Source: Akkermansia sp.
GTDB taxonomy: Bacteria; Verrucomicrobiota; Verrucomicrobiia; Verrucomicrobiales; Akkermansiaceae
Reading direction: 5' to 3'
NCBI GenBank assembly: GCA_017546445.1
Contig: JAFYWX010000042.1
Span: 17,507 to 81,506 of the forward strand
DNA length: 64,000 nucleotides
In this document: one piece after another, positions 55,663-63,328 of the stretch
How positions within the stretch are numbered: position 1 is the first letter of the stretch
Layout: each line of letters opens with the position of its first letter
The notes under the pieces: generated by a model
What the model was told of the DNA's origin: nothing
Seen by the model: the letters and a program-made list of their open reading frames with translations, nothing else
Databases searched by the model: none
Made by a program: the position numbers and the translations under genes

Positions 55663-56250
55663 ATGTACCGCTTTCTCCTTTCTGCAATTTTTCTTCTGAC
55701 TGGTGTTATACTTACATCAGAATGTTTCGCCCAGGTAAAAATGCTGGAAAAACCGGATGAAATTTTCCTGAAAAAAAGCCTGGGTAAACGAGGAGTAGCT
55801 GCCAAAATTCTGAAAAAAGGCGGCCTGATGGGTGGTAAAATCAGTTCCACTGCAGACTATTACCTCATCTGTTCCTTCATCATCGGAGACAATAACCCGG
55901 AATGGGTGGAACTTTTCGAACGCGAGGCGGAACTGCGAGAACAAGGAATTCAAATTGTTGTTTCCTGCAATGAGGACGGTAACACCAGCAATGCCAGTAA
56001 ACGCGCCAAGGAATATCTCAAAAAGAGAAACGTCAAGGCTCCTTGCGTATTCCGTTCCAAAATAGAAAGTCAACATGCAGCTGGCAAAGCTACTCCCACT
56101 TTCTGGGACTTCAACACTTACCGCTACAAGGCTATCCGTTTCGATGGATACCAGGCTGGTGGCGGCTCCGGCATGGAAGCCAGCTACAAACCCGTGCTGG
56201 AAAAAATCGAAAAAGACCGCGCCAAAAACGCTGCTGAGCCAAAGTCATAA
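55663..56250 (+). CDS. Secreted protein, possible thioredoxin-like fold without CxxC
   Basis: The 195-residue protein has a signal peptide (cut near CFA-QV, residue 23). The segment ADYYLICSFIIGDNNPEWVELFEREAEL, then IQIVVSCNEDG and ATPTFWDFNTYRYK, follows the order of a thioredoxin fold (strand, helix, strand, then Thr-Pro as the cis-Pro loop). The CxxC is replaced by Gly-Asp-Asn-Asn, so redox activity is unlikely. Function is unknown. It is AT-richer than cysE and may be a separate transcript; no promoter was found by eye. Confidence 0.65.
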   Translation: MYRFLLSAIFLLTGVILTSECFAQVKMLEKPDEIFLKKSLGKRGVAAKILKKGGLMGGKISSTADYYLICSFIIGDNNPEWVELFEREAELREQGIQIVVSCNEDGNTSNASKRAKEYLKKRNVKAPCVFRSKIESQHAAGKATPTFWDFNTYRYKAIRFDGYQAGGGSGMEASYKPVLEKIEKDRAKNAAEPKS

Positions 56251-56335
56251 TGCCCTCCTGAATCGAATTGAAGTCAGGGCTAAGGTTCCACATCCCGAAA
56301 TACCACCATCCCCTACAGCTCTTTCATTTTTGGAG

Positions 56336-56364
56336 TTGAGGAAGCACGGAATTTATGGTAAAAC
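56336..56364 (+). promoter_or_regulatory. Promoter of rph
   Basis: TTGAGG (56336-56341), 17 bases, TAAAAC (56359-56364), then 7 bases to the ATG at 56372. Confidence 0.65.
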
Positions 56365-56371
56365 AGTGGTC

Positions 56372-57151
56372 ATGGAACGACAGGATAATCGCGGGGTGGA
56401 TGAAATGCGCCCGCTGGAGTTTGTGTTGGGCGTGGCACCGAATGCCACGGCTTCTGTGCTTTCTTGCTTTGGCAATACGCGCGTGATTTGCGCAGTGACG
56501 ATTGAGGAGGATGTGCCGCGCTGGATGAAGCTGCAGCATGTGCCTGGTGGCTGGCTGACGGCTGAATACTCTATGCTTCCCTACTCGACGCTGGACCGCA
56601 AGAAGCGCGATTCCGGCGGCAAGGTGGATGGACGCTCGGTGGAGATTCAGCGCCTTATCGGCCGCAGCCTGCGCGCAGTGGTGGATCTGGAGGCGCTGGG
56701 TGCCCGCACTATCTGCGTGGACTGCGATGTGCTGCAGGCCGATGGCGGCACGCGCACGGCCAGCATCACCGGTGCTGCCGTGGCGCTGCAGATTGCGCTC
56801 AATAAGCTGGTGGCCACAGGTGCGCTGGAGAAGAATCCCATGAAGCAGCTGGTATCCGCCATTTCCGTGGGCAAGCTGCAGGGCACGCCGCTGCTGGACC
56901 TCTGCTATGTGGAGGACCGCGATGCCGAGGTGGACATGAACGTGGTGATGACCGAGCGTGGCGAGTATGTGGAGGTGCAGGGCAGTGGCGAGGAGGCCGT
57001 GTTCACGGCTGAGGAAATGGCCCAGATGCTCGCGCTGGCTGCCAAGGGGGCTGCCACTATCACCGCTGCGCAGAAGGCTGCTATTGCCCGCGCAGAGACT
57101 CCCAGCACGGATGATTTCAACTCCCTGAAGGATTTTTTTGCAAAAAAATAA
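56372..57151 (+). CDS. rph: Ribonuclease PH
   Basis: The 259-residue protein starts MERQDNRGVDEMRPLEF and shows the family path: ASVLSCFGNTRVICAVTIEEDVPRW, GWLTAEYSMLPYST, RKKRDSGGKVDGRSVEIQRLIGRSLR and CDVLQADGGTRTASITGA. It trims tRNA 3' ends using phosphate. The frame stays open upstream to 56075, but that stretch overlaps the preceding gene and does not look like RNase PH. The promoter just before 56372 decides the start. The -35 box of the next gene lies in its last codons. Confidence 0.95.
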   Translation: MERQDNRGVDEMRPLEFVLGVAPNATASVLSCFGNTRVICAVTIEEDVPRWMKLQHVPGGWLTAEYSMLPYSTLDRKKRDSGGKVDGRSVEIQRLIGRSLRAVVDLEALGARTICVDCDVLQADGGTRTASITGAAVALQIALNKLVATGALEKNPMKQLVSAISVGKLQGTPLLDLCYVEDRDAEVDMNVVMTERGEYVEVQGSGEEAVFTAEEMAQMLALAAKGAATITAAQKAAIARAETPSTDDFNSLKDFFAKK

Positions 57152-57260
57152 ATTCTTCCTGTAGAATTCAAAAAAGAAGCACCGTTCCTCTTGGTGAGGA
57201 GCGGTGCTTTCTGCATCTCCCCCCTCCTGCAATTCTAAACACAAAAATACGTAAATCACC
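57138..57260 (+). promoter_or_regulatory. Promoter and structured 5' leader of the first repeat-protein gene
   Basis: TTGCAA (57138-57143), 18 bases, TAGAAT (57162-57167). The expected transcript begins near 57175 and then forms a strong hairpin, AGCACCGTTCCTC with GAGGAGCGGTGCT (about 57178-57208), followed by 50 unpaired bases before the ATG. The leader resembles that of the gene at 58479 in box, hairpin and position. It could instead be the terminator of rph, but T residues after the stem are few. Confidence 0.6.
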
Positions 57261-58064
57261 ATGAAGAAGTCCCTGTTACTTGCTCTGTTCGTAGCCATGC
57301 CCCTCATGGCTCAGGAGGTCACCCAGGCTCCCGAGGCCGCTCCTCAGGCTCCCGAGCTTGCACCCCAGATGCCGGAGGCCGCTCCTCAGATGCCCGTTGC
57401 TCCCCAGATGCCGGAGGCTGCTCCTCAGTTCGAGGGTAAGGCTCCTTTCGGTCCCCAGGGTCCTCAGTTTGATAAGAAGGACGAGCGTCGTCCTCATCAT
57501 GGTATGAAGCGCGAGGGTCGCCGCCCCCACTTCGGTGGTAAGGCTCCTTTCGGCCCCAAGTTTGGTGCTCAGGCTCCTCAGTTTGGCGAGACGGGCGTGC
57601 GTCGTCCTCACTTCGACCATCAGGCTCCCCAGTGTGACTTCGTGAAGCGCGAGGGTCGTCGCCCCCACTTCGGTGGCAAGGCTCCCTTCGGTCCCAAGTT
57701 CGGTGCCCAGGCTCCTCAGTGCCCGAAGTTCGGCATGCAGCGCGGTGAGCGCCGTCCCCACTTCGGCATGAAGCACGAGGGTCGTCGCCCCCACTTCGGT
57801 GGCAAGGCTCCCTTTGGCCCTCAGTTCGGTGGCAAGGCCCCGTTCGGTCCCAAGTTTGGTGCCCAGGCTCCTCAGTGCCCGAAGTTCGGCATGCAGCGCG
57901 GTGAGCGCCGTCCCCACTTCGGCATGAAGCACGAGGGCCGTCGCCCCCACTTCGGTGGCAAGGCTCCCTTCGGCCCTCAGTTCGGCCCGCAGGCTCCTCA
58001 GTGCCCCAATTTCGGTGGCAAGGCTCCCTTCGGTCCGCAGGCCCCCCAGTGCGAGAAGCACTAA
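57261..58064 (+). CDS. Secreted low-complexity repeat protein
   Basis: The 267-residue protein has a signal peptide (MKKSLLLALFVAMPLMAQE, cut near residue 18) and a Pro/Gln-rich first part with QAPEAAPQMPEAAPQ-type repeats. From residue 75 on it has long near-identical units built from GRRPHFGGKAPFGPKFGAQ and APQCPKFGMQRGERRPHFGM. It is strongly basic and rich in Gly, Pro, Phe, Arg and His. The DNA repeats are nearly exact, so copy number may vary between strains. No fold or enzyme motif is seen. The signal peptide and leader match the gene at 58479, so both may be controlled together. Confidence 0.75.
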   Translation: MKKSLLLALFVAMPLMAQEVTQAPEAAPQAPELAPQMPEAAPQMPVAPQMPEAAPQFEGKAPFGPQGPQFDKKDERRPHHGMKREGRRPHFGGKAPFGPKFGAQAPQFGETGVRRPHFDHQAPQCDFVKREGRRPHFGGKAPFGPKFGAQAPQCPKFGMQRGERRPHFGMKHEGRRPHFGGKAPFGPQFGGKAPFGPKFGAQAPQCPKFGMQRGERRPHFGMKHEGRRPHFGGKAPFGPQFGPQAPQCPNFGGKAPFGPQAPQCEKH

Positions 58065-58105
58065 GACAAGTTTGCCGTTGATTTCAACGGTACAGCATAG
58101 AGACG

Positions 58106-58146
58106 CTGAGCACCGCTTGGAGGAATCCAGGCGGTGTCTCAGTTTT
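58106..58146 (+). terminator. Terminator of the first repeat-protein gene
   Basis: A long imperfect stem CTGAGCACCGCTTGGA (58106-58121) with TCCAGGCGGTGTCTCAG (58126-58142) is followed by TTTT. Confidence 0.8.
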
Positions 58147-58211
58147 ATGGCACTTGCAGGTACGAGGTGGGAGATGCGAGGTTGAAAAAGAGGCGGGTGA
58201 ACCTGCCAAAT

Positions 58212-58331
58212 GGCGATTTGGCGAGGTTAGAAATCAATCGGAGCACGGGACTTCAGTCCCGAAAACTCAAGCGATGAGGGACTAAAGTCCCTTGCTCCGA
58301 CAAAAACAGCTGCCCGCCAAACTCCCATTTC
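58212..58331 (+). repeat. 120-bp palindromic repeat element, copy C
   Basis: Same orientation as copies A and D. The 5' quarter differs from A at several positions, while the double-hairpin core is identical. Confidence 0.85.
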
Positions 58332-58384
58332 AGGGCTTCTTCAGGATTGACGGCAAAAAAACTTAATTTTTTTAATTTTGCCTG

Positions 58385-58478
58385 TAGAATTTGAAAATTC
58401 GCCTCGTTCCTTATTGTGAGGAACGGTGCGTTTTGCGCCATCAAGTCCTGAAATCTAAACAAAGAAAGACAATAATAT
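58385..58478 (+). promoter_or_regulatory. -10 box and structured 5' leader of the EF-hand gene
   Basis: TAGAAT (58385-58390) in CCTGTAGAATT matches the box of the gene at 57261. A stem CGTTCCT (58405-58411) with AGGAACG (58419-58425) follows in the same place as the hairpin of that gene, with the same GTTCCT and CGGTGC words. The leader is about 80 bases. The -35 region is AT-rich and not clear. Confidence 0.55.
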
Positions 58479-59219
58479 ATGAAGAAGTCCCTGCTTATCG
58501 CTCTGTTCGCCGCCATGCCCCTCGTGGCTCAGGAGTGCCCCCAGAAGCCCTGCTGCGCCCCCCAGAAGCCCTGCTGCATGAAGATGCAGCGTCCCCAGCT
58601 GACGGAGGAGCAGAAGGCTGAGATGAAGGCCAAGTTCATGGAGAAGTTCGATGCCGACAAGGACGGTCAGATTTCCGACGCCGAGAAGGAAGCCATCAAG
58701 GCTGAGTTTGCCAAGCGCGGCCCGAAGCGTGGTCCGAAGTGCGGCAAGTGCCCGAAGGGTGAGCGTCCCCAGCTGACGGAGGAGCAGAAGGCCGAGATGA
58801 AGGCTAAGTTCGAGGCCCGCAAGGCTGAGATGAAGGCCAAGTTCATGGAGAAGTTCGACGCCGACAAGGACGGCCAGCTCTCCGACGCTGAGAAGGAAGC
58901 CGCTAAGGCTGAGTTCCAGAAGCGCGGCCCGAAGTTCGGTAAGAGGGGGCATCGTCGTCCCGGTTGCTGCGGTAAGGGCCCGAAGGGCCAGCGCCCCCAG
59001 CTGACGGAGGAGCAGAAGGCCGAGATGAAGGCTAAGTTCGAGGCTCGCAAGGCTGAGATGAAGGCCAAGTTCATGGAGAAGTTCGACGCCGACAAGGACG
59101 GCCAGCTCTCCGACGCTGAGAAGGAAGCCGCTAAGGCTGAGTTCCAGAAGCGCGCTCCGAAGTGCGGCAAGAGGGGTCATCGTCGTCCCTGCTGCGCTCC
59201 TAAGTGCGAGAAGAACTAA
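58479..59219 (+). CDS. Secreted EF-hand repeat protein
   Basis: The 246-residue protein has a signal peptide (MKKSLLIALFAAMPLVAQE) and then a Cys-Pro-rich stretch (CPQKPCCAPQKPCC). It carries three copies of a unit of about 60-80 residues holding an EF-hand loop D-A-D-K-D-G-Q-I/L-S-D-A-E at 58-69, 127-138 and 203-214. All calcium ligand positions (1, 3, 5, 7, 9, 12) are filled as expected for binding. Helices of Lys/Glu/Met repeats (KAEMKAKFMEKF) flank each loop. It likely binds calcium outside the cytoplasm. Cys residues cluster at both ends. The repeats are nearly identical in DNA, showing recent expansion. A GC-rich hairpin (59266-59293) follows the stop. Confidence 0.85.
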   Translation: MKKSLLIALFAAMPLVAQECPQKPCCAPQKPCCMKMQRPQLTEEQKAEMKAKFMEKFDADKDGQISDAEKEAIKAEFAKRGPKRGPKCGKCPKGERPQLTEEQKAEMKAKFEARKAEMKAKFMEKFDADKDGQLSDAEKEAAKAEFQKRGPKFGKRGHRRPGCCGKGPKGQRPQLTEEQKAEMKAKFEARKAEMKAKFMEKFDADKDGQLSDAEKEAAKAEFQKRAPKCGKRGHRRPCCAPKCEKN

Positions 59220-59321
59220 GATGATTTTACCGTTGCACGCAACGGAAGAAGATTGAAAAGCCATAGCGCCGCCCGGTGAAAGCCGGGCGGCGCTTGCCGT
59301 GGTAATGGGTGCGAGGAAAAC

Positions 59322-59442
59322 GGCGATTTGGCGGGGGCTCAAATCTTTCGGAGCACGGGACTTCAGTCCCGAAAACTCAAGCGATGAGGGACTAAAGTCC
59401 CTTGCTCCGACAAAAACAGCCGCCCGACAAACTCCAATTTCG
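59322..59442 (+). repeat. 120-bp palindromic repeat element, copy D
   Basis: Very close to copy A over the whole length (CTCAAATCTTTCGGAGCACG is shared with A but not C). Both internal hairpins are intact. Confidence 0.85.
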
Positions 59443-59454
59443 TACCTTGCTTTT

Positions 59455-59561
59455 CTGCCCTTGAGGGGCAGAGATAATTTCGGCTATCGCCGAGAGAATT
59501 TCGCCTGAAGGCGAGAGAATTTCCACTGGGTGGAGAGAATTTCGCAAACGGTGTTTGCGAG
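59455..59561. repeat. Array of five different hairpins with a constant linker
   Basis: Five perfect stem-loops follow each other: TCTGCCC/GGGCAGA (59455-59473), TCGGC/GCCGA (59481-59494), TCGCC/GGCGA (59502-59515), TCCAC/GTGGA (59523-59535) and TCGCAAAC/GTTTGCGA (59543-59561). They are separated by GATAATT once and then GAGAATT three times, with a period of about 20-21 bases. Stem sequences differ but pairing is always kept, as if by compensating change. No reading frame is seen. The array sits between repeat copy D and the terminator of the minus-strand gene. Confidence 0.8.
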
Positions 59562-59575
59562 ATTTAAAAAGGAAT

Positions 59576-59610
59576 GCTCCTGCCCCCTCAGAAGAGAAGG
59601 GCAGGAGCAA
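59576..59610 (-). terminator. Terminator of the DUF6941-like gene
   Basis: A stem TGCTCCTGCCC (59576-59586) with GGGCAGGAGCA (59600-59610) is followed on the minus strand by CCTTTTTAAA. It lies 34 bases beyond the stop. Confidence 0.85.
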
Positions 59611-59644
59611 ATGGGGAACAGAAAATTGTTCAGAATCGCGAGGC

Positions 59645-60061
59645 TCAGGCCTGCTCACCCTGCTGCACCATAACGAGGCGGAGGGGAGTGGTGGACACGA
59701 GCTCGCCGTCGAGGGTGATGTTGATGGCGTAGGTGCCAACCTTCTCGAAGCGGAGACCCTGGAAGTTCATGATGAGGTTGCGGGTCAGGAAGGAAGCGCC
59801 CTCGGGCAGAGCTACCTTGAGGTCACCAACGATGGGCATGCGCTCCTTGTCGAGAGCAACGCCGTCTTCGTCAACGATGGAGATGCCGAGCTTGTGGTCG
59901 CCGGAGTCCTCGGGGGTGAGGCAGAGGCGGAGCGCAAGAGCGCAAGCGGGGTGAATCACGGGGAACTGACGTGCAAAGAGGGTATCGAAGGCACCCTGCA
60001 CGCAGAGCTTGCCCTGATAATCGGCGGCGTAGTCGCAAAGAACGGCAACTTGAATATCCAT
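59645..60061 (-). CDS. DUF6941-like protein of unknown function
   Basis: The 138-residue protein (MDIQVAVLCDYAADYQGKLCVQGAFDTLFA) is beta-rich, with an ISIVDEDG segment and a C-terminal FEKVGTYAINITLDGELV that reads like an immunoglobulin-like fold. It resembles small cytoplasmic proteins of the DUF6941 type, which start with a strand and a Cys-Asp. No catalytic residues are evident. It stands alone with its own promoter and terminator. Confidence 0.65.
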   Translation of the reverse strand: MDIQVAVLCDYAADYQGKLCVQGAFDTLFARQFPVIHPACALALRLCLTPEDSGDHKLGISIVDEDGVALDKERMPIVGDLKVALPEGASFLTRNLIMNFQGLRFEKVGTYAINITLDGELVSTTPLRLVMVQQGEQA

Positions 60062-60127
60062 GGTATTTATATGATGTTGGAGTTAAGAACTGACATATCC
60101 CCACACGGGGGAAAAATGACTTCTCTA

Positions 60128-60155
60128 CTTCTACCATAATTTAATGCACTTGCAA
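60128..60155 (-). promoter_or_regulatory. Promoter of the DUF6941-like gene
   Basis: TTGCAA (60155-60150), 16 bases, TAGAAG (60133-60128) on the minus strand. The leader would be about 60 bases. Confidence 0.5.
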
Positions 60156-60189
60156 GCACAAAATGTACCATGCACACATGCTGACAAAA

Positions 60190-61344
60190 TTATTTCAAGA
60201 CGCGGCCTATCTGGCGGTTGGCAGCCACCATGATGGGGATGGAGGAAACCAGCACACAGAAGAGGAGGGTGTAGGAAATCAGGCGGATTTCGGGCATGAT
60301 TTCCTGAAGTTCCAGCGTGTACATACCCATTTTAAAGAATTGAGTCACAATGATTTTCTGGCTGTACATGAAGGTGGTGACTGCGGCGGCGAAAGAGATG
60401 GAGACGAGTACCAGATTTTCCACAATGAAGCTTCCCACCAGCAGAATGGGGTGGATGCCGAAACTTTTCATCAGGGTGTAAATAAATTCATTCTGGCGGT
60501 ATTCCATGCCCGCAAGGGCGGTGAGAAGAATGCCCACAATGACCACAATTCCCAGGCAGAAAGCCGCGCGGCACTGGGTCTGGTTACCGAGGATGATATC
60601 CATTTCCTCCAGCAGCGGCGCGGCAGAGGAGACGTTGCCCTCCAGCTTCTCCAGGCGCTTGAGTCTGTTGAGGAAGCGGCTGACCCTGTGGAGCGATTCT
60701 GCATTTTCCAGCTCCTTCACCTGCAGGAGCATGCGTTCATAGCGCGTATTGCTGCCGGTGAGCATGTGCTCCACCATGTGCGGGGGCACCAGCAGGGCGC
60801 CGTTCTGCTGCAGGCGCATGAGCAGGTGGTCGCTGGGCAGGTGGCGTACCATGGCGGTGAAACCGCCTTGCTGCCCCATGGTCTTCACATCCACAGGGCC
60901 TGGTGGCAGCGGTGCGTTGTCCTCCGGGTACAGCAGGGTGGGGCCGCCGCTGGGCGAGAGCAGGGGCATGAACTGCGCTGCCCGGCGGAAGCTGTAGGTA
61001 ATCATTTGCACGTGGTTGCGCTCGCCTGCTGTGGCGCTGCCCACGGGAATGATATCAATGGAATCTGCCCCCAGCAGCTGCAGGGTCTCGGCTCTGGAGG
61101 GCAGGCAGGGGGTGCCGGTGTTTTCCGGGATAACAAAGAAGGCGGCCACCAGGTCGCCACCGCGGCTGCGGATTTTGTCGCGAATCGCCTTGGCAGAGAT
61201 AACATAGCTACCCAGGAAGAACAGGGCGCAGAGGGAGAGAAAAAAGACGACCAGCACGCGGGCCAGCGGACTGGAGGCACGTGTGAACCAGCGGTGTACC
61301 GTGTCTTTAGCAAGGTACAGAATGGTCAAAATCAATGAGATCAT
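60190..61344 (-). CDS. ABC transporter permease, FtsX/MacB-like
   Basis: The 384-residue protein has one N-terminal span (about residues 25-45, VLVVFFLSLCALFFLGSYVI) and a large periplasmic part of about 220 residues. Three C-terminal spans (about 270-290, 315-340 and 360-380) complete the typical FtsX layout, with an EYRQNEFIYTLMKSFGI coupling segment. The start at 61344 (MISLILTILYLAKD) overlaps the ATPase gene by 38 bases; a start at 61404 is also open. With the ATPase and the adaptor upstream it forms a MacAB-like unit that should export or extract a substrate from the inner membrane. The substrate is unknown. Confidence 0.82.
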   Translation of the reverse strand: MISLILTILYLAKDTVHRWFTRASSPLARVLVVFFLSLCALFFLGSYVISAKAIRDKIRSRGGDLVAAFFVIPENTGTPCLPSRAETLQLLGADSIDIIPVGSATAGERNHVQMITYSFRRAAQFMPLLSPSGGPTLLYPEDNAPLPPGPVDVKTMGQQGGFTAMVRHLPSDHLLMRLQQNGALLVPPHMVEHMLTGSNTRYERMLLQVKELENAESLHRVSRFLNRLKRLEKLEGNVSSAAPLLEEMDIILGNQTQCRAAFCLGIVVIVGILLTALAGMEYRQNEFIYTLMKSFGIHPILLVGSFIVENLVLVSISFAAAVTTFMYSQKIIVTQFFKMGMYTLELQEIMPEIRLISYTLLFCVLVSSIPIMVAANRQIGRVLK

Positions 61345-61939
61345 CTGCCAGTTCGAGGAGTCGTTGGTCGTGCGTGCTGATGATGCAGATGCGTTTGCCG
61401 GCATCCTGGCTCACCAGTTTCTTGATAATATCGGTGTTGCCGTCATCCAGGCCGGAGGTGGGTTCATCCAGCAGGATGGTGGGGGCATCCTTCATGAGGG
61501 TGCGGGCCAGGGCTGCGCGCTGGGCCTGGCCGCCGGAAAGTTTATCGGCGCGGCGGTGGCGCAGCTCCACCAGGCCCAGGTCGCGCAGCAGGGTTTCGCA
61601 GCGTGGCTGCCATTCCTTGCGCGGCAGCATGGCCATCTCTGCGGCCAGGTGCAGGTTGCGTTCCACGCTCATGAGCGGCAGCAGGTTGATGCCCTGGAAC
61701 ATGTAGGCCACATCCCGCCGGTGGTAGCGGCGGCTGGTCACCTTCAGCCCGGTGGGGGTGATAATGCGCCCGCTGCTCACCTGCAGATACCCTGCCAGCA
61801 GCTTGAGCAGGGTGGTCTTGCCGGAGCCGGAATAGCCCTTGAGCACAGTGATACCGGGCTTGAACACATGGGAGAAACCACTGAATACCTGGACGCCGCG
61901 AGTGTAGGCAAAGGAGATGTTGTCGCAAACCAGTTCCAT
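61307..61939 (-). CDS. ABC transporter ATP-binding protein
   Basis: The 210-residue protein has Walker A GYSGSGKT (35-42), the Q-loop YMFQGINLLPLMSVERN, signature LSGGQ (134-138), Walker B TILLDEP (Asp158, Glu159) and a switch His in ISTHDQR. This is the LolD/MacB-type small ATPase. The ATG at 61939 (MELVCDNISFAY) is chosen; a longer frame runs into the adaptor gene and adds a non-family stretch. It starts 6 bases after the stop of the adaptor and overlaps the permease. Confidence 0.92.
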   Translation of the reverse strand: MELVCDNISFAYTRGVQVFSGFSHVFKPGITVLKGYSGSGKTTLLKLLAGYLQVSSGRIITPTGLKVTSRRYHRRDVAYMFQGINLLPLMSVERNLHLAAEMAMLPRKEWQPRCETLLRDLGLVELRHRRADKLSGGQAQRAALARTLMKDAPTILLDEPTSGLDDGNTDIIKKLVSQDAGKRICIISTHDQRLLELADDLIDFDHSVPC

Positions 61940-61944
61940 GGGAA

Positions 61945-62970
61945 TCAATCCTTGCGGGGTCTGAGGATGATGTTGCGCTCGCCGATGAGGATGAGGTGGT
62001 GGGCAGGGTAAACGCGCTGCACCAGCTGCTCCCAGCTTTCGCATTCTGCGGCTTCCGGGTGAGCGATGAGCTCCAGCTTGCTGACGTATTGCACGTTGTC
62101 ACCAGCGTCATAGATAAGCTGTGCCTTGGCATTGCTGCCCAGCATGTTGTATGCTGTTTCCCTGTCGGCATCCGGAATCCGGAAATGGTATACCAGCATA
62201 TCGCCGCCGCTGGAGTTGTTCTTCTCCACGCTGCGGCGGGCAAACTGGCCGGTCAGCGATTTGCCCTCCGGCAGGGCGATGGAGACGCTGAAATTCTGCT
62301 CCGGCAGCTGGGTGAGCTCGGCCTTGCTCAGGTTGATGGTGATGTAGAAGGCGGAATCATCGCACACCGAGGCGAAGGGGCGCCCCGGCAGGTTGTGGAA
62401 CTCGAAGGGGGCGGAGGGATCCCTGGGCAGGGTGAAGTGGTATTGCAGGCGCCCGGTAAAGGGCATTTTGAGGGTGAGCTTGGCATGGTTACGCTCAAAC
62501 TCCTGCCGCATCAGGCGCGGGCTGCTGTTCATCTCGCGCTTCAGCAGCGCGATGCGGCTGTCGATATCATTCAGGGATTCAGGCGTGGGTGGCGGGTCCT
62601 CCGCGTTCACCCTGCTGGCGTACTGGCGCTCGCGGGGGGAGAGTTTGAGGAAGAATTCCACCTTGCTGCGTTGGTTCTGCAGCTTGCGCAGTTCATCTCG
62701 CAGGCGCATTTCCTCCCGCGCCACCTTCAGCTCCATTTCTTCGCGTTCCTGGGCGGTGCGTTCCTCGTTCAGCACGGCGATGGTGGCGCCGGCCTCCAGG
62801 CGGTCGGTATGGAGCGCCAGCTGGGAAACGATACCGTTTTCCAGGTGAAGAGTCGTAGCTTGCTCCGGCACAATCTTGGCCGGCAGCACTGCCACCTGCA
62901 CCGGCTCTGCCTGCAGCAGGGGCAGCAGGTGGCACAGCAGGGCGGGCAGCAGTGCATGGCGACACTTCAT
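61945..62970 (-). CDS. Periplasmic adaptor (membrane fusion protein-like)
   Basis: The 341-residue protein has a signal peptide (ending LLQA-EP, residue 22) and a short lipoyl-like beta segment (VLPAKIVPEQATTLHLENGIVSQLALH). A coiled-coil of charged heptads follows (about residues 70-105, EREEMELKVAREEMRLRDELRK), then a beta-barrel-like region. The order fits a HlyD/MacA-type adaptor, though the family blocks are weakly conserved. As the first gene of the operon with an ABC ATPase and a permease, it likely links the pump to the periplasm. Confidence 0.72.
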   Translation of the reverse strand: MKCRHALLPALLCHLLPLLQAEPVQVAVLPAKIVPEQATTLHLENGIVSQLALHTDRLEAGATIAVLNEERTAQEREEMELKVAREEMRLRDELRKLQNQRSKVEFFLKLSPRERQYASRVNAEDPPPTPESLNDIDSRIALLKREMNSSPRLMRQEFERNHAKLTLKMPFTGRLQYHFTLPRDPSAPFEFHNLPGRPFASVCDDSAFYITINLSKAELTQLPEQNFSVSIALPEGKSLTGQFARRSVEKNNSSGGDMLVYHFRIPDADRETAYNMLGSNAKAQLIYDAGDNVQYVSKLELIAHPEAAECESWEQLVQRVYPAHHLILIGERNIILRPRKD

Positions 62971-62998
62971 AAATGAGGGGGTGGGGGTGTGGTGGCCC

Positions 62999-63301
62999 TT
63001 ACATGGGGAAACCCAGGCCGCCGGTTACCTTGCGCATCTCGCCTTCGGCCATGTTCTTGGCGCCGGTCAGGGCATCCTGCACGGCTTTGAGCACCAGGCT
63101 CTGGAGGAATTCGGCATCATCCGGGTCCACCACAGCGGGGTCAATGCTCAGGGCTTTGATCATGCCGGTGCCATCGGCGGTGGCCTTAATCTTGCCACCG
63201 GCGGTTTCGGCGGTGAATTCCTTTTCAGCCAGGCGTGCCTGGGCCTGTGCCATGCTGGCCTGCATGGCCTGTGCCTGCTTCATGAGTTTCTGCAGATTCA
63301 T
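62999..63301 (-). CDS. ybaB: YbaB/EbfC nucleoid-associated protein
   Basis: The 100-residue protein has an N-terminal helix MNLQKLMKQAQAMQASMAQAQARLAE. It is followed by FTAETAGGKIKATADGTGMIKALSIDPAVV and a C-terminal helix, the full EbfC/YbaB pattern. It binds DNA as a dimer. It follows dnaX by 27 bases, the common dnaX-ybaB order (with recR next in many genomes, but here the ABC operon follows). The M-G-F-P-M end is short compared with some relatives. Confidence 0.93.
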   Translation of the reverse strand: MNLQKLMKQAQAMQASMAQAQARLAEKEFTAETAGGKIKATADGTGMIKALSIDPAVVDPDDAEFLQSLVLKAVQDALTGAKNMAEGEMRKVTGGLGFPM

Positions 63302-63328
63302 GTGTACTTGTGTTATGTTGTTTGAAAA

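Noticed and set aside
56075..56371. An N-terminal extension of RNase PH
   Set aside because: The open frame overlaps the preceding gene, does not resemble RNase PH, and the promoter at 56336-56364 sits inside it.
59455..59561. CRISPR or a simple tandem repeat
   Set aside because: The repeated part is a 7-base linker and the variable parts are perfect hairpins, which fits neither.
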